Translations under genes and position numbers: made by a program
Assembly (NCBI RefSeq): GCF_005280255.1
Contig: NZ_CP040018.1
Span: 124,001 to 188,000 of the forward strand
Reading direction: 5' to 3'
DNA: 64,000 nucleotides
Source: Arthrobacter sp. 24S4-2
GTDB lineage: Bacteria > Actinomycetota > Actinomycetes > Actinomycetales > Micrococcaceae
The notes under the pieces: model-generated
What the model saw: only the letters and a program-made list of their open reading frames with translations
What the model was told of the DNA's origin: nothing
Database searches by the model: none
In this document: positions 1 through 7,553 of the stretch, one piece after another
Layout of the letters: each line of letters begins with the position of its first letter
How positions within the stretch are numbered: position 1 is the first letter of the stretch

Positions 1-14
1 TTCTTATTGAGCAT

Positions 15-32
15 TTGACCGTATACTGTCAA
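15..32 (+). promoter_or_regulatory. near-palindromic operator / promoter of the small secreted peptide
   Basis: The arms TTGAC and GTCAA flank a perfectly palindromic GTATAC core, so 16 of 18 positions are symmetric. TTGACC at 15-20 can act as a -35 box and TATACT at 22-27 or TAATGC at 36-41 as a -10 box, so a bound dimer would cover the promoter of the peptide gene starting at 76. A GTATAC core resembles GntR-type sites, which is only an analogy. The left window edge may cut further elements. Confidence 0.4.
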
Positions 33-75
33 GCGTAATGCTAAACCACGCTCAATTGATTGAAAGGACCAACGG

Positions 76-231
76 ATGAAAAAGTTTGCCGCGACATTCC
101 TGCTCACCGGCCTCCTGGCAGTAGCAGGATTTGCTGCGCCCGCTACGGCTGACCCGAAGTCGGACACTACCGTCAGCAGTTCCAGCAAGACGACGGTAAC
201 GCAGTCCTCAATCGGTTGGTGGCCCAACTAG
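76..231 (+). CDS. small secreted peptide (51 aa precursor), unknown function
   Basis: This is a short open frame with a convincing Sec signal peptide: KK near the N-terminus, a hydrophobic core of FLLTGLLAVAGFAA, and an A-T-A signal-peptidase I site giving predicted cleavage after residue 25. The mature part is only 26 residues, starts DPKSD, is rich in Ser, Thr and Lys, and ends in IGWWPN. A good ribosome-binding site (GAAAGGA, 62-68) lies 7 nt before the ATG, and a strong hairpin follows the stop, so the gene forms its own transcription unit. No cysteine, lantibiotic or LPXTG feature is visible. It could be a secreted signal, an antimicrobial or a cell-wall peptide. The function is unknown. 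Confidence 0.6.
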   Translation: MKKFAATFLLTGLLAVAGFAAPATADPKSDTTVSSSSKTTVTQSSIGWWPN

Positions 232-245
232 CTCGACCTTCCAGG

Positions 246-282
246 CTGCCCCCGGATTTCTGATCCGGGGGCAGTTACTTTT
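246..282 (+). terminator. rho-independent terminator after the small peptide gene
   Basis: CTGCCCCCGGAT (246-257) pairs perfectly with ATCCGGGGGCAG (263-274) around a 5-nt loop, followed by TTACTTTT. It lies between the convergent peptide gene and the sensor kinase and could serve both strands. Confidence 0.8.
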
Positions 283-292
283 AACGGCCGTA

Positions 293-1966
293 TTACGGCC
301 CGGAAACGGGTAGCTGCACCGAAATAGTGGTGCCGTGACCGAGCTCGGACGCCACCTCCATGTGCCCGCGGTGTGCCTTCACAATGTCGTGTGCAATGGC
401 AAGCCCCAGACCGCTTCCGGGGACCGCAGTGGACGTTGCATTGGAAGCACGGAAAAAGCGGGTAAACAGATGCGGAATTTCTTCCTCCGGGATACCCACT
501 CCTGTGTCCCTGACGTCAACATTAACTCCCGGAGTCCCGTCGGTCATTGTCTCAATGCGACAGCCGACAACGATGCTTCCGCCGCGTGGCGTGAATTTGA
601 TGGCATTTGAAACCAAGTTTGTAAATACCTGTTCAAGTTGCACTTCGTCGGCCGTAATGGTGGGATCACCGCCGTCGAGATCCAGGGTTATGGAGACGTC
701 TCCCAGCTCCGCGAGGGGCCGCAGCGCCACCGTGACGATCTGCAGGGTGTGTCCCAGCCGCACGGGTGCCAGGTGCAGGCTGGCGCCTTCGTAGTCCTGC
801 CGCGAAACGGTGAGCATGTCCTCGATCAGCCGGCGCAGCCGTTCGGAGTTCCGCACGATGATGTCCAGCATGCGGTCAACGTCGGCGGGTACCGGGCCGC
901 CCACCCCGTCCTGGATCATGTCCAGGTAGGCGGAGATGGAGGTCAGCGGAGTCCGCAGCTCATGATTCACCGTGGCCAGGAAGTCGGTCTTTGCCTGGTC
1001 GAGCTGCCTGAGCTGTTTTACTACCTGCTGCTGGGCGCTCATCAGATGGCTTTGGATCAGCCCGTAGGCAACGTTCCCGGCAACGTGCTGGATCAGCGAG
1101 ATTTCGGTGCGTGTCCACTCCCTCGGCTCGTCAAGCTGAGCAATCCAGATGACACCAAGGGAGGACTTTCCTTCCCCCACCGGAACAAAGGCGGAGGCCC
1201 GTGGGCTCATCTGCTGTGCCCACGCCTCCAGTTCCTTGTCCCCGGCGGACCAGTCGAGATGGTGGTCATTCACGGCAAGGACTTCCGCATCGGACCAGAG
1301 GTGGTCGGCCACGCGGCGGGCGGAGTCTTCGTGGATTCCGAGGCCGGACGTCAGCGGCATCAGGTCCGCACGGTGCCACTGGGCCGAGATTCGGGGCACG
1401 CGGTGGTCGTCGAAGGTCGTAAAGATGACGCGGTCGGCGCCGAAAGTCTCGCCGAATCCCCGGACGAGGTAGTTGGAAATGAGGTGGGGATCGTGCGTTG
1501 CCCGGACAGCGGCTGAAACGTTGCGGAGCTGTTCGCGCAGCCGCTCGGCGCTTTGCCGCGCATCGGATCGCTGGGCAGCCCGGCTGATCAGGACGTCCGC
1601 CCGGTGGATGAGCTCGGCCGGTGAGGCTGGCTTGGCGATGTAGTCCGCCATGCCGAGACTCCGGACGCTGTCAGCCTCCGCTGCTTCGTCTTCCAGATCG
1701 ATCAGGAGAAGCAGCGGGGCTTCCACGGGAAGTCCCGCAAGGGATTGATCCACGACGACGATACTTGGGTCGCGCTGGTCCAGCAGGGCAGCGAGGCTGT
1801 CCCGGCTGGACGCCTGTGAAACGGCAAAGCCCGCGGCGCCCAGGGCTGCCGAGGTCGCGGCGAGGCGCCCGGCATCCGGGTCCGCCACGATGGCCGTGCG
1901 TGGTACAAGTGACTTCTCCGCCGATTGTGTTACCACACTGCCCCCTTCGGTCGCGGTTGAGTACAT
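293..1966 (-). CDS. hybrid sensor histidine kinase (REC-GAF-HisKA-HATPase), soluble
   Basis: This is a 557-aa cytoplasmic kinase with no membrane segment. Residues 23-130 look like a receiver domain (Asp73 in VVDQ, Lys112 in AKPASP). Residues about 150-310 fit a GAF-type sensory domain. A coiled linker leads to the HisKA dimerisation domain with the phospho-acceptor His335 in NHELRTP. The ATP-binding domain shows the N box around Asn454 (LVSNAIKF), the G1 motif DTGVGIP at 487-493 and the G2 motif GSGLGLAI at 517-524. An N-terminal receiver fused to a kinase without transmembrane helices suggests it relays a signal from another kinase or senses an intracellular ligand through GAF. No separate response regulator lies next to it. 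It is divergent from the STAS-like gene 57 bp away. Confidence 0.85.
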   Translation of the reverse strand: MYSTATEGGSVVTQSAEKSLVPRTAIVADPDAGRLAATSAALGAAGFAVSQASSRDSLAALLDQRDPSIVVVDQSLAGLPVEAPLLLLIDLEDEAAEADSVRSLGMADYIAKPASPAELIHRADVLISRAAQRSDARQSAERLREQLRNVSAAVRATHDPHLISNYLVRGFGETFGADRVIFTTFDDHRVPRISAQWHRADLMPLTSGLGIHEDSARRVADHLWSDAEVLAVNDHHLDWSAGDKELEAWAQQMSPRASAFVPVGEGKSSLGVIWIAQLDEPREWTRTEISLIQHVAGNVAYGLIQSHLMSAQQQVVKQLRQLDQAKTDFLATVNHELRTPLTSISAYLDMIQDGVGGPVPADVDRMLDIIVRNSERLRRLIEDMLTVSRQDYEGASLHLAPVRLGHTLQIVTVALRPLAELGDVSITLDLDGGDPTITADEVQLEQVFTNLVSNAIKFTPRGGSIVVGCRIETMTDGTPGVNVDVRDTGVGIPEEEIPHLFTRFFRASNATSTAVPGSGLGLAIAHDIVKAHRGHMEVASELGHGTTISVQLPVSGP

Positions 1967-2023
1967 TGTAGGGTGACATGAGTCGCACGCATCCAGTGCG
2001 GGCTAACCCTGGCTGGAGAAAGG

Positions 2024-2401
2024 GTGGAAATGTCCGGATATCGCGAGGAAGGTACGGAGGCAGGCCTGACGCTGGGGGCCGACGGAATGCTCCGGCTGAA
2101 GTGGCCCAGGGGTGCCGTGAATACCGAAGCTGATGCCGAGCGCGCCATGCTGAAGGTCAACCAGCTGTGCGGCGAAAACCGGCATCCCATGTTGGTGGAC
2201 ATGGCTACGACCGCCGACGTCAGCCGGGGCGCCCGGTCGGTGTTCGGACGCCCGTGCCAGGCGTCCCGGATCGCGTTGCTTGGGTCCTCGCCGGTTGATC
2301 GGGTCCTTGCCAACTTCTTCCTGGGAATCAATGCAGTGCCGTGCCCTACCAGGTTCTTCACGTCCGAGCAGCAAGCCATCGCCTGGCTTGCCGTGAGCTG
2401 A
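2024..2401 (+). CDS. STAS/SpoIIAA-like small protein
   Basis: This is a 125-aa protein with an alternating beta-alpha pattern: a strand in LTLGADGMLRLKW, a central strand in PMLVDMATTADVS, a strand in RIALLGSS, and the C-terminal FFTSEQQAIAWL typical of STAS/SEC14-like proteins of actinobacteria. Those proteins usually work as regulatory switch modules. The start is ambiguous: GTG at 2024 has GGAG at 2014-2017 six bases upstream, while ATG at 2030 has AAAGGG at 2018-2023. The divergent sensor kinase 57 bp away suggests shared control or a common signalling role, which is inference. The substrate or partner cannot be read from the sequence. Confidence 0.6.
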   Translation: MEMSGYREEGTEAGLTLGADGMLRLKWPRGAVNTEADAERAMLKVNQLCGENRHPMLVDMATTADVSRGARSVFGRPCQASRIALLGSSPVDRVLANFFLGINAVPCPTRFFTSEQQAIAWLAVS

Positions 2402-2490
2402 CGGCACTAGGAGTTCCTGCATTAAGGGGGCCCTGCACAAAGAGACAGTGCATTATGAGCCGGGACGGCTGCTGCACTTATATTGGGACC

Positions 2491-3300
2491 ATGCTGTCCG
2501 CCCTGAAGAAGTATCTGATGGTCCCCAAGCTCATGCGGCTGTCCGCGGGGGCGCCCACGGACCACCATGTGGCGTGGGACCTCTTCTGGTCCAAAGTGAA
2601 AACCACGGGGGCGGCTGGCGACGTTCTGTGGGACGCCGGCACCGACAGCGAGATGCAGGGCTACGTGGAAAGGCTGACCCGGCACCTGGACGCCGCACTC
2701 CCCGTAGTGGATGTGGGCTGCGGCAACGGCAGCTTCACCCGCCGGCTCGCCGCGCACTTCCCGTGCGCCGTGGGAGTGGACGTTTCCGCCCATGCCGTCC
2801 AACGTGCCACCGCCGAGTCCGCCGGAACGCCGGACGTCACCTTCGCTGTCCGCGACATGACGGAGCCGGGGGCCGGGAGCCGACTGGCGGAAGAGTTTGA
2901 AGAGCTGGGCGGAACAGACGGGGCCAACGTCTTCATCCGTGGCGTCCTCCATGTCCTGAACGAACGGGACCGCGGCGCGCTGGCCGAAAACGTCCGCAGC
3001 ATCGCGGGGCTGCGGGGCCGGGTATTCCTCGCCGAGACCGACTTCCGCGGAAACGCAATCGAATATGTGTCGCATCTTGGCGCGACGCCCCGCTCCATCC
3101 CCGCTCCCCTCGAAGGTGCCATCCGCGGGCTGCCGATGCCCGGGCACTTCGGCCCGAAGGAGCGGAAGCTGGCCTTCCCGTCCGACCGCTGGGAGCTGAT
3201 CGAGGACGGCCCCACCGTGATCGAGACGGTGCCGTTGTCCGATCCAACGCGGGCGGACCAGATCCCCGGATATTTCGCGGTGCTGAAGCCCCGGAACTGA
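2491..3300 (+). CDS. class I SAM-dependent methyltransferase
   Basis: This is a 269-aa protein with the SAM-binding motif I VVDVGCGNGSF at residues 72-82, the acidic end of strand 2 (GVDVS), and VRDMTEP for the motif II/III region, as in Methyltransf_25/11-type folds. The substrate cannot be inferred. The ATG at 2491 has no Shine-Dalgarno sequence but lies 6 nt after TATATT (2479-2484), as expected for a leaderless actinobacterial transcript. An upstream in-frame ATG at 2455 would add 12 residues. The gene stands between a STAS-like gene and a glycerate kinase in the same orientation, without tight coupling. Confidence 0.7.
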   Translation: MLSALKKYLMVPKLMRLSAGAPTDHHVAWDLFWSKVKTTGAAGDVLWDAGTDSEMQGYVERLTRHLDAALPVVDVGCGNGSFTRRLAAHFPCAVGVDVSAHAVQRATAESAGTPDVTFAVRDMTEPGAGSRLAEEFEELGGTDGANVFIRGVLHVLNERDRGALAENVRSIAGLRGRVFLAETDFRGNAIEYVSHLGATPRSIPAPLEGAIRGLPMPGHFGPKERKLAFPSDRWELIEDGPTVIETVPLSDPTRADQIPGYFAVLKPRN

Positions 3301-3402
3301 CCCCGCCGCCCGCCCTTTCATTACGGACCGGGCTTCATATGCCCTGCGGGTTTCATTACGATACGGCAAGCGCTTTCCGGGAGTTACTGGCAGGATAGAC
3401 CC

Positions 3403-4527
3403 ATGCGCATTCTCATCGCCCCGGACAAGTTCAAAGGATCCCTGACCGCCGCCCAGGCAGCCAGCGCCATCGCCGAGGGGGCGCTCCGCGTCTACCCGGA
3501 TGCAGTGGCCACCCAGTTCCCTGTAGCCGACGGCGGCGAAGGCACCCTTGAGGCGGCCGTCGCCGCCGGCTACGAGGAACGGCTCAACGCCGTCGTCGGT
3601 CCCATCCTGGCACCCACCGGCGCGGCCTGGGCCATCCACAAGGATTCCTTCGGCGGGGCCACCGCGGTGATCGAAACGGCCCAGGCGTCCGGCCTTGCGC
3701 TCATGGATCCGACGCCCGAAAACGCCCTGCGGGCCCACAGCTACGGCTGCGGCCAGCTGATCGCGGCCGCGCTGGACGCCGGCGCCACCGAGATCGTGCT
3801 GGGTGTCGGCGGATCGGCCATGACCGACGGCGGCAGTGGGGCCCTCCGCGCCCTGGGTCTGAAGCCGATGGATGGGGCCGGGAATGTTGTCCCCCTGGGC
3901 GGAGGTTCCCTGGCGGACGTTGCAAACATCGACCACTCTGGCCTCGACCCCCGGTTGGCAACCGCAAGAATCCGGATTGCCGTGGATGTGCAGAACCCGC
4001 TGTTCGGAACCGACGGCGCGGCGCACGTCTTCGGCCCGCAGAAAGGAGCCGACGCCGACACTGTTGAACTGCTCGACGCCGGGCTCCGCAACTGGGCATC
4101 CGTGCTCCGCCAGGCAACCGGACGCGATGTCAACGTGCCCGGCGCCGGAGCGGCGGGCGGATTCCCGGCGTCGTTCCTTGCCTTCAGCGGTGCCACGCTG
4201 GAAGGCGGATTTGCCCTGGTGGCCGGTCTGACAGGCCTGGCGGCCCAGCTGGCGGAGGCTGACCTGGTCATCACCGGCGAGGGCTCCATGGACGCGCAGT
4301 CGCTGACGGGCAAGGCTCCCATTGCCCTGGCGGACGCGGCACGCGAACGCGGGATCCCGGTCATTGTGGTGGCCGGCCGCATCCTTGTCACCCCCGAGGA
4401 ACTGGCGCACCACGGCGTCGTGGCCGCCGCGCAGCTGCTGGACGTCGCGGCCAGTCCGGAAGACGCCGTCGCCAACGCCGCAAAGTATCTCGCCTGGGCC
4501 ACCAGCCAGGTGCTCGAAGGCGCCTAA
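3403..4527 (+). CDS. glycerate kinase (type I, GlxK/GarK family)
   Basis: This 374-aa enzyme phosphorylates D-glycerate with ATP, feeding glyoxylate or glucarate breakdown into glycolysis. The N-terminal MRILIAPDKFKGSLTA is the family hallmark. GGEGTLEA, GVGGSAMTDGG and the C-terminal ITGEGSMDAQSLTGKAP complete the conserved blocks. Its length matches the family (about 375-385 aa). The GlxK class usually gives 2-phosphoglycerate. No other glyoxylate-pathway gene is adjacent, so the physiological route is open. The intergenic gap to the methyltransferase is 102 bp, enough for its own promoter. Confidence 0.9.
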   Translation: MRILIAPDKFKGSLTAAQAASAIAEGALRVYPDAVATQFPVADGGEGTLEAAVAAGYEERLNAVVGPILAPTGAAWAIHKDSFGGATAVIETAQASGLALMDPTPENALRAHSYGCGQLIAAALDAGATEIVLGVGGSAMTDGGSGALRALGLKPMDGAGNVVPLGGGSLADVANIDHSGLDPRLATARIRIAVDVQNPLFGTDGAAHVFGPQKGADADTVELLDAGLRNWASVLRQATGRDVNVPGAGAAGGFPASFLAFSGATLEGGFALVAGLTGLAAQLAEADLVITGEGSMDAQSLTGKAPIALADAARERGIPVIVVAGRILVTPEELAHHGVVAAAQLLDVAASPEDAVANAAKYLAWATSQVLEGA

Positions 4528-4579
4528 AGGCAGCCGCAGGAGCTAAGGGGGCTTCCGGGGCTGCCGTATGGCAGCACGG

Positions 4580-5242
4580 CTAGGCGCCGGTCTCGTAGTG
4601 CGGCTCGGCCACGGGCTTGGACTCGGGTGAGCCTTTTTCGCGCAGGTAGACGGATGCGCCAACCAGGACGGCCACGGCCAGGAACTCACTTTGCCAGTTC
4701 TGGAAGGACTCGAACCAGAAGCGGCTGGTGGCGAAATAGCCGAGCAGTGTGACAGCCGGCTGGCCATGGCTTAGCTGTTCGTCGCTGTATTCCTGACTGC
4801 CGCCGACGGCATGGAGTATGAAGGATGCCAGGAAAAGGAGCAGGAACAGGATGGACAGGGAGTGCTCGTAGAGCTTGAGCACCAAGCCTCCACGGCGTAC
4901 CGGCCAGGGAGTGGCCGCCTTCACGGTGGCATCGCGCGGATCCTGGTCCTGCGGTGCCGGCCGGTCCATTGGCTTGGACTCTGAGGAGCCCTTCTGGAAA
5001 AGGAATACGGTCAGGACGACGTACATTCCCATCTGCAGGAATTCGGATTCCCAGTTCTCGAACGTCGCTTCCAGGAACGCTCCGGTGGTGAGGTAGCCTG
5101 CGACAGTCACGGCGGGCTGGCCATGGGCAAGCTGGTCGTCGCTGTAGTCGTTTGCCCCGCTGATGATCATGCCGCAAAAGAACAGCGCGAAAAGTCCGAT
5201 GTTGGCCAGAAGCAGCCCGTGTTCCTTGATCCACTTGCCCAT
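4580..5242 (-). CDS. DUF6766-type membrane protein with internal duplication
   Basis: This is a 220-aa integral membrane protein built of two homologous halves. Each half has a hydrophobic helix, a motif YSD(D/E)QL(A/S)HGQPAVT, an aromatic-rich stretch ending in (E/Q)NW(E/Q)SEFL, a second helix, and the ending KGS(S/P)ESKP. About four transmembrane helices are expected. The start at 5242 is chosen because GGGGAGGC precedes it, and longer in-frame starts run into the upstream gene. It is the downstream partner of the DUF6328 gene (49-bp gap). Proteins of this kind are common in soil bacteria, but their function is not known. Confidence 0.7.
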   Translation of the reverse strand: MGKWIKEHGLLLANIGLFALFFCGMIISGANDYSDDQLAHGQPAVTVAGYLTTGAFLEATFENWESEFLQMGMYVVLTVFLFQKGSSESKPMDRPAPQDQDPRDATVKAATPWPVRRGGLVLKLYEHSLSILFLLLFLASFILHAVGGSQEYSDEQLSHGQPAVTLLGYFATSRFWFESFQNWQSEFLAVAVLVGASVYLREKGSPESKPVAEPHYETGA

Positions 5243-5291
5243 GGGGCCTCCCCTATTTGTCTGGCGAACATCCTTGATGGCACCCATTGCC

Positions 5292-5783
5292 CTAGCCTCT
5301 CGTGGCACGTCTGTTGAGCTGGACCGGAACGACTACCAGCAGGATCAGCAGCACGGCCAGCAGCGCCCCTCCTGCCGTGAGGCCAGCGTCGCGTCCGGCG
5401 GTGACATCGAAGACGAGCGCTGACGTTCCCACGCTCAAGAGGGCGACGCCGCCAAGGGCAATCTTTGTGATCCTGTCCGCACTCGAAACCAGGGTGGCTT
5501 TCAGCCGCTGGCGGAAAAGCCTGCGGTGCACGCTGACGGGCAGCAGGATCAGGGCAGTGGTCAGCGCGGCAAGGACAACGTTGGTGAGGTAGAGGCGCAC
5601 CTGGAAGGTATCGAGTTCCTCAAACCTGGACTGGAAGGGAAGCGTTAGCAGGAAGCCGGCGAGGATCTGGACGCCGGTCTGGAGCACCCGGAGCTCCTGG
5701 ATAAGTTCCATCCAGTTGCGGTCCATCTGCTGCTCGACCGTTTCGTCTCTTCCGTTGCCCGGCGTCACCTCAGGATCGGTCAT
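5292..5783 (-). CDS. DUF6328-type four-helix membrane protein
   Basis: This is a 163-aa protein with a charged N-terminal segment (RNWMELIQELRVLQTGVQ) followed by four hydrophobic stretches: ILAGFLLTLPF, VVLAALTTALILLPV, IALGGVALLSVGTSALVF and GGALLAVLLILLVVVPV. This matches the DUF6328 pattern as I know it. The ATG at 5783 follows a near-ideal GGAGGTGAG, which decides the start over an upstream in-frame ATG. It is the first gene of a two-gene unit with the DUF6766 protein. The function is unknown. Its position next to a stress-type SDR hints at an envelope or osmotic role, which is speculation. Confidence 0.7.
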   Translation of the reverse strand: MTDPEVTPGNGRDETVEQQMDRNWMELIQELRVLQTGVQILAGFLLTLPFQSRFEELDTFQVRLYLTNVVLAALTTALILLPVSVHRRLFRQRLKATLVSSADRITKIALGGVALLSVGTSALVFDVTAGRDAGLTAGGALLAVLLILLVVVPVQLNRRATRG

Positions 5784-5825
5784 TGGCTCACCTCCGGTGC
5801 CGCGGGCGGCTGTCCATAGCCGCAA

Positions 5826-5905
5826 CTATCTCTCAACCTAAGCTTGAGGCCTAACAATTACAACCAATACTAAGCTCACTGACTAATTTGCGCGAAACGG
5901 TGGAC
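5826..5905. promoter_or_regulatory. AT-rich divergent promoter region (DUF6328 / SDR)
   Basis: This stretch between the two divergent genes is much richer in A and T than its surroundings. It contains a short inverted repeat, CTCAA then 7 nt then TTGAG (5832-5848). Promoters for both directions probably lie here, but no unambiguous -35/-10 pair could be fixed by eye. Confidence 0.3.
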
Positions 5906-5987
5906 TTGGCCATGACGCTGGGATAGTTTCGAAGGGCCGGTTGCACACCCGAGCCGATAGAAAACCGATACTTGAGCGAGGTGGACT

Positions 5988-6887
5988 ATGACCGATTCTG
6001 ACAAGCGGCCAGACCAGCCAAAGGACCCCCGGGACAGCTACCACTCGGGCGGATTTCCCGAACAGGTGCAGGAACAGCCGGGGCTTACCGCGCCCATGGA
6101 ACCCAAACCGGACCACGGCGAGGAAAGCTACGAGGGAAGCAACGCGCTCGCCGGCAAAGCGGCGCTGATCACCGGCGGGGACTCCGGCATCGGCAAGGCG
6201 GTGGCCATCGCCTTCGCCCGCGAAGGCGCAGATGTCGCCATCTCCTACCTCCCCGAGGAGGAAGCTGACGCCCAGGACACTGCGGCGTGGGTCCGCAAGA
6301 CCGGCCAACGGGTATTGCTGTTGCCCGGTGATGGCCGAAGCGAGGAATTCAGCACCAGTATCGTCAACGATGCTTTGGCGGAATTCGGACGCCTGGACGT
6401 GGTGGTGCTCAACGCGGCTTACCAAAAGAACCGGGACAGCTTCGAAACCCTGTCCACAGGAGAGTTCGACCGGGTTTTCAAGACGAATCTGTACTCCCTG
6501 CTGTGGACGGCACGGGCCGCCGTGCCGCACCTCAAGGCGGGTGCATCCATCATCACCACCGCATCCATCCAGGCGTTCAATCCGTCGCCGGGCCTCATCG
6601 ACTATGCCATGACCAAGGGTGCGCAGGTGGCGTTCACGAAGGCCCTGGCCCAGGAGCTTGGCCCCAGGGGCATCCGTGTCAACGCTGTTGCGCCCGGCCC
6701 CATCTGGACGCCCCTGATTCCCGCCACGGAATGGCCGGAAAAGCTGCCAAAGTTCGGCCAGGACACGCCGTTGGGGCGGGCCGGGCAGCCCGCCGAGCTT
6801 GCGGCGGCCTACGTCCTGCTCGCCTCGGATCATGGCTCGTACATCTCCGGCGCAGTGCTCCCCGTGACGGGCGGTAAAGGCCTCTGA
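5988..6887 (+). CDS. short-chain dehydrogenase/reductase (stress-type, YhdF/YghA-like)
   Basis: This is a 299-aa NAD(P)-dependent oxidoreductase. The first 50 residues (PKDPRDSYHSGGFPEQVQEQ) are the hydrophilic extension typical of the general-stress SDRs YdaD/YhdF of Bacillus and YghA of E. coli. The Rossmann fold begins with the glycine motif ITGGDSGIG at 61-69. The catalytic Tyr206 and Lys210 sit in YAMTK, preceded by Ser193 in ITTASIQ. Conserved PGPIWTPLIP and GAVLPVTGG close the fold. The substrate is unknown. A good GAGGTGG site precedes the ATG. An acidic disordered protein follows after 53 bp and is probably co-transcribed. Confidence 0.85.
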   Translation: MTDSDKRPDQPKDPRDSYHSGGFPEQVQEQPGLTAPMEPKPDHGEESYEGSNALAGKAALITGGDSGIGKAVAIAFAREGADVAISYLPEEEADAQDTAAWVRKTGQRVLLLPGDGRSEEFSTSIVNDALAEFGRLDVVVLNAAYQKNRDSFETLSTGEFDRVFKTNLYSLLWTARAAVPHLKAGASIITTASIQAFNPSPGLIDYAMTKGAQVAFTKALAQELGPRGIRVNAVAPGPIWTPLIPATEWPEKLPKFGQDTPLGRAGQPAELAAAYVLLASDHGSYISGAVLPVTGGKGL

Positions 6888-6940
6888 CGACGGGTGCCAC
6901 ACCGATTTTCCATTCAGACCCGGTCATCAGGAGGAATGAA

Positions 6941-7492
6941 ATGACGAAGGACAGCCAAGGAACGCCCATCGAGGACGAAGGTGGATACGGCACGCCCACA
7001 GTGGAGCAGGAATTGGGCGGCGCGGACGCGAAGAAGTTTGCCCAGCCCAGGGAGGAAGAGGCATTCGATGCCGCGGGCCTGAGCCAGGACAGCCCCGACG
7101 GCGAGACCTTTCCGGCCGGAGTGCCGGACCTTAGCCAGTTTGGCGCCGAGGACCAAGACAGTGCAGGAGAGCCCGGAGCCGGACGCTTCGGAGGAACAGA
7201 GGATCAGATGAACGCGGAAAACGAAAGCACAGACGCTGGCCTCAAGCCGGACAATTCAGCGACGGACAATTCAGGGCCGGGCAATGATTCTGGGGCGGAA
7301 AGTGCCGACGTTGCGGTGCCGTCGGCGGAAGCGGAGATGGATGAGTCGAACACCGAGGATCCCGACGCCGGGCGCCCGTTCTCCTCGGAACCGGCCCCCG
7401 ACGCCACAGGAATCCCCGACGGCAGCGGCACGGACCTGCCGGACAGCAAGTCCCCGAAGGACCGCGACGACGACACGTTCGACGCCGGGTAA
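6941..7492 (+). CDS. acidic, intrinsically disordered protein, unknown function
   Basis: This 183-aa protein is almost devoid of hydrophobic stretches and is dominated by Asp, Glu, Ser, Gly, Pro, Asn and Thr. Low-complexity segments such as DNSATDNSGPGNDSGAES and the C-terminal PKDRDDDTFDAG stand out. No signal peptide, helix motif or catalytic signature is visible. The ATG has a strong CAGGAGGA site 4-6 nt upstream. It lies 53 bp behind a stress-type SDR and is followed by a hairpin. The composition resembles hydrophilin-like stress proteins. This is an analogy, not a family assignment. Confidence 0.55.
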   Translation: MTKDSQGTPIEDEGGYGTPTVEQELGGADAKKFAQPREEEAFDAAGLSQDSPDGETFPAGVPDLSQFGAEDQDSAGEPGAGRFGGTEDQMNAENESTDAGLKPDNSATDNSGPGNDSGAESADVAVPSAEAEMDESNTEDPDAGRPFSSEPAPDATGIPDGSGTDLPDSKSPKDRDDDTFDAG

Positions 7493-7513
7493 GCCTTGGG
7501 CCTGTTGCTCGTG

Positions 7514-7548
7514 ACGGGCGGGACGGCCGAAGCGGCTGTCCCGCCCGT
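7514..7548. terminator. bidirectional stem-loop between convergent genes
   Basis: ACGGGCGGGACGGCC pairs with GGCTGTCCCGCCCGT (one G-U pair) over a 5-nt loop between the acidic protein gene and the convergent permease gene. There is no clear T-run, so termination is inferred from position. Confidence 0.6.
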
Positions 7549-7553
7549 GGCTG

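Noticed and set aside
2422..4413. 663-aa open frame on the minus strand across the methyltransferase and glycerate kinase genes
   Set aside because: It is antisense to two recognised enzymes, has no domain, and is a by-product of high GC at third positions.
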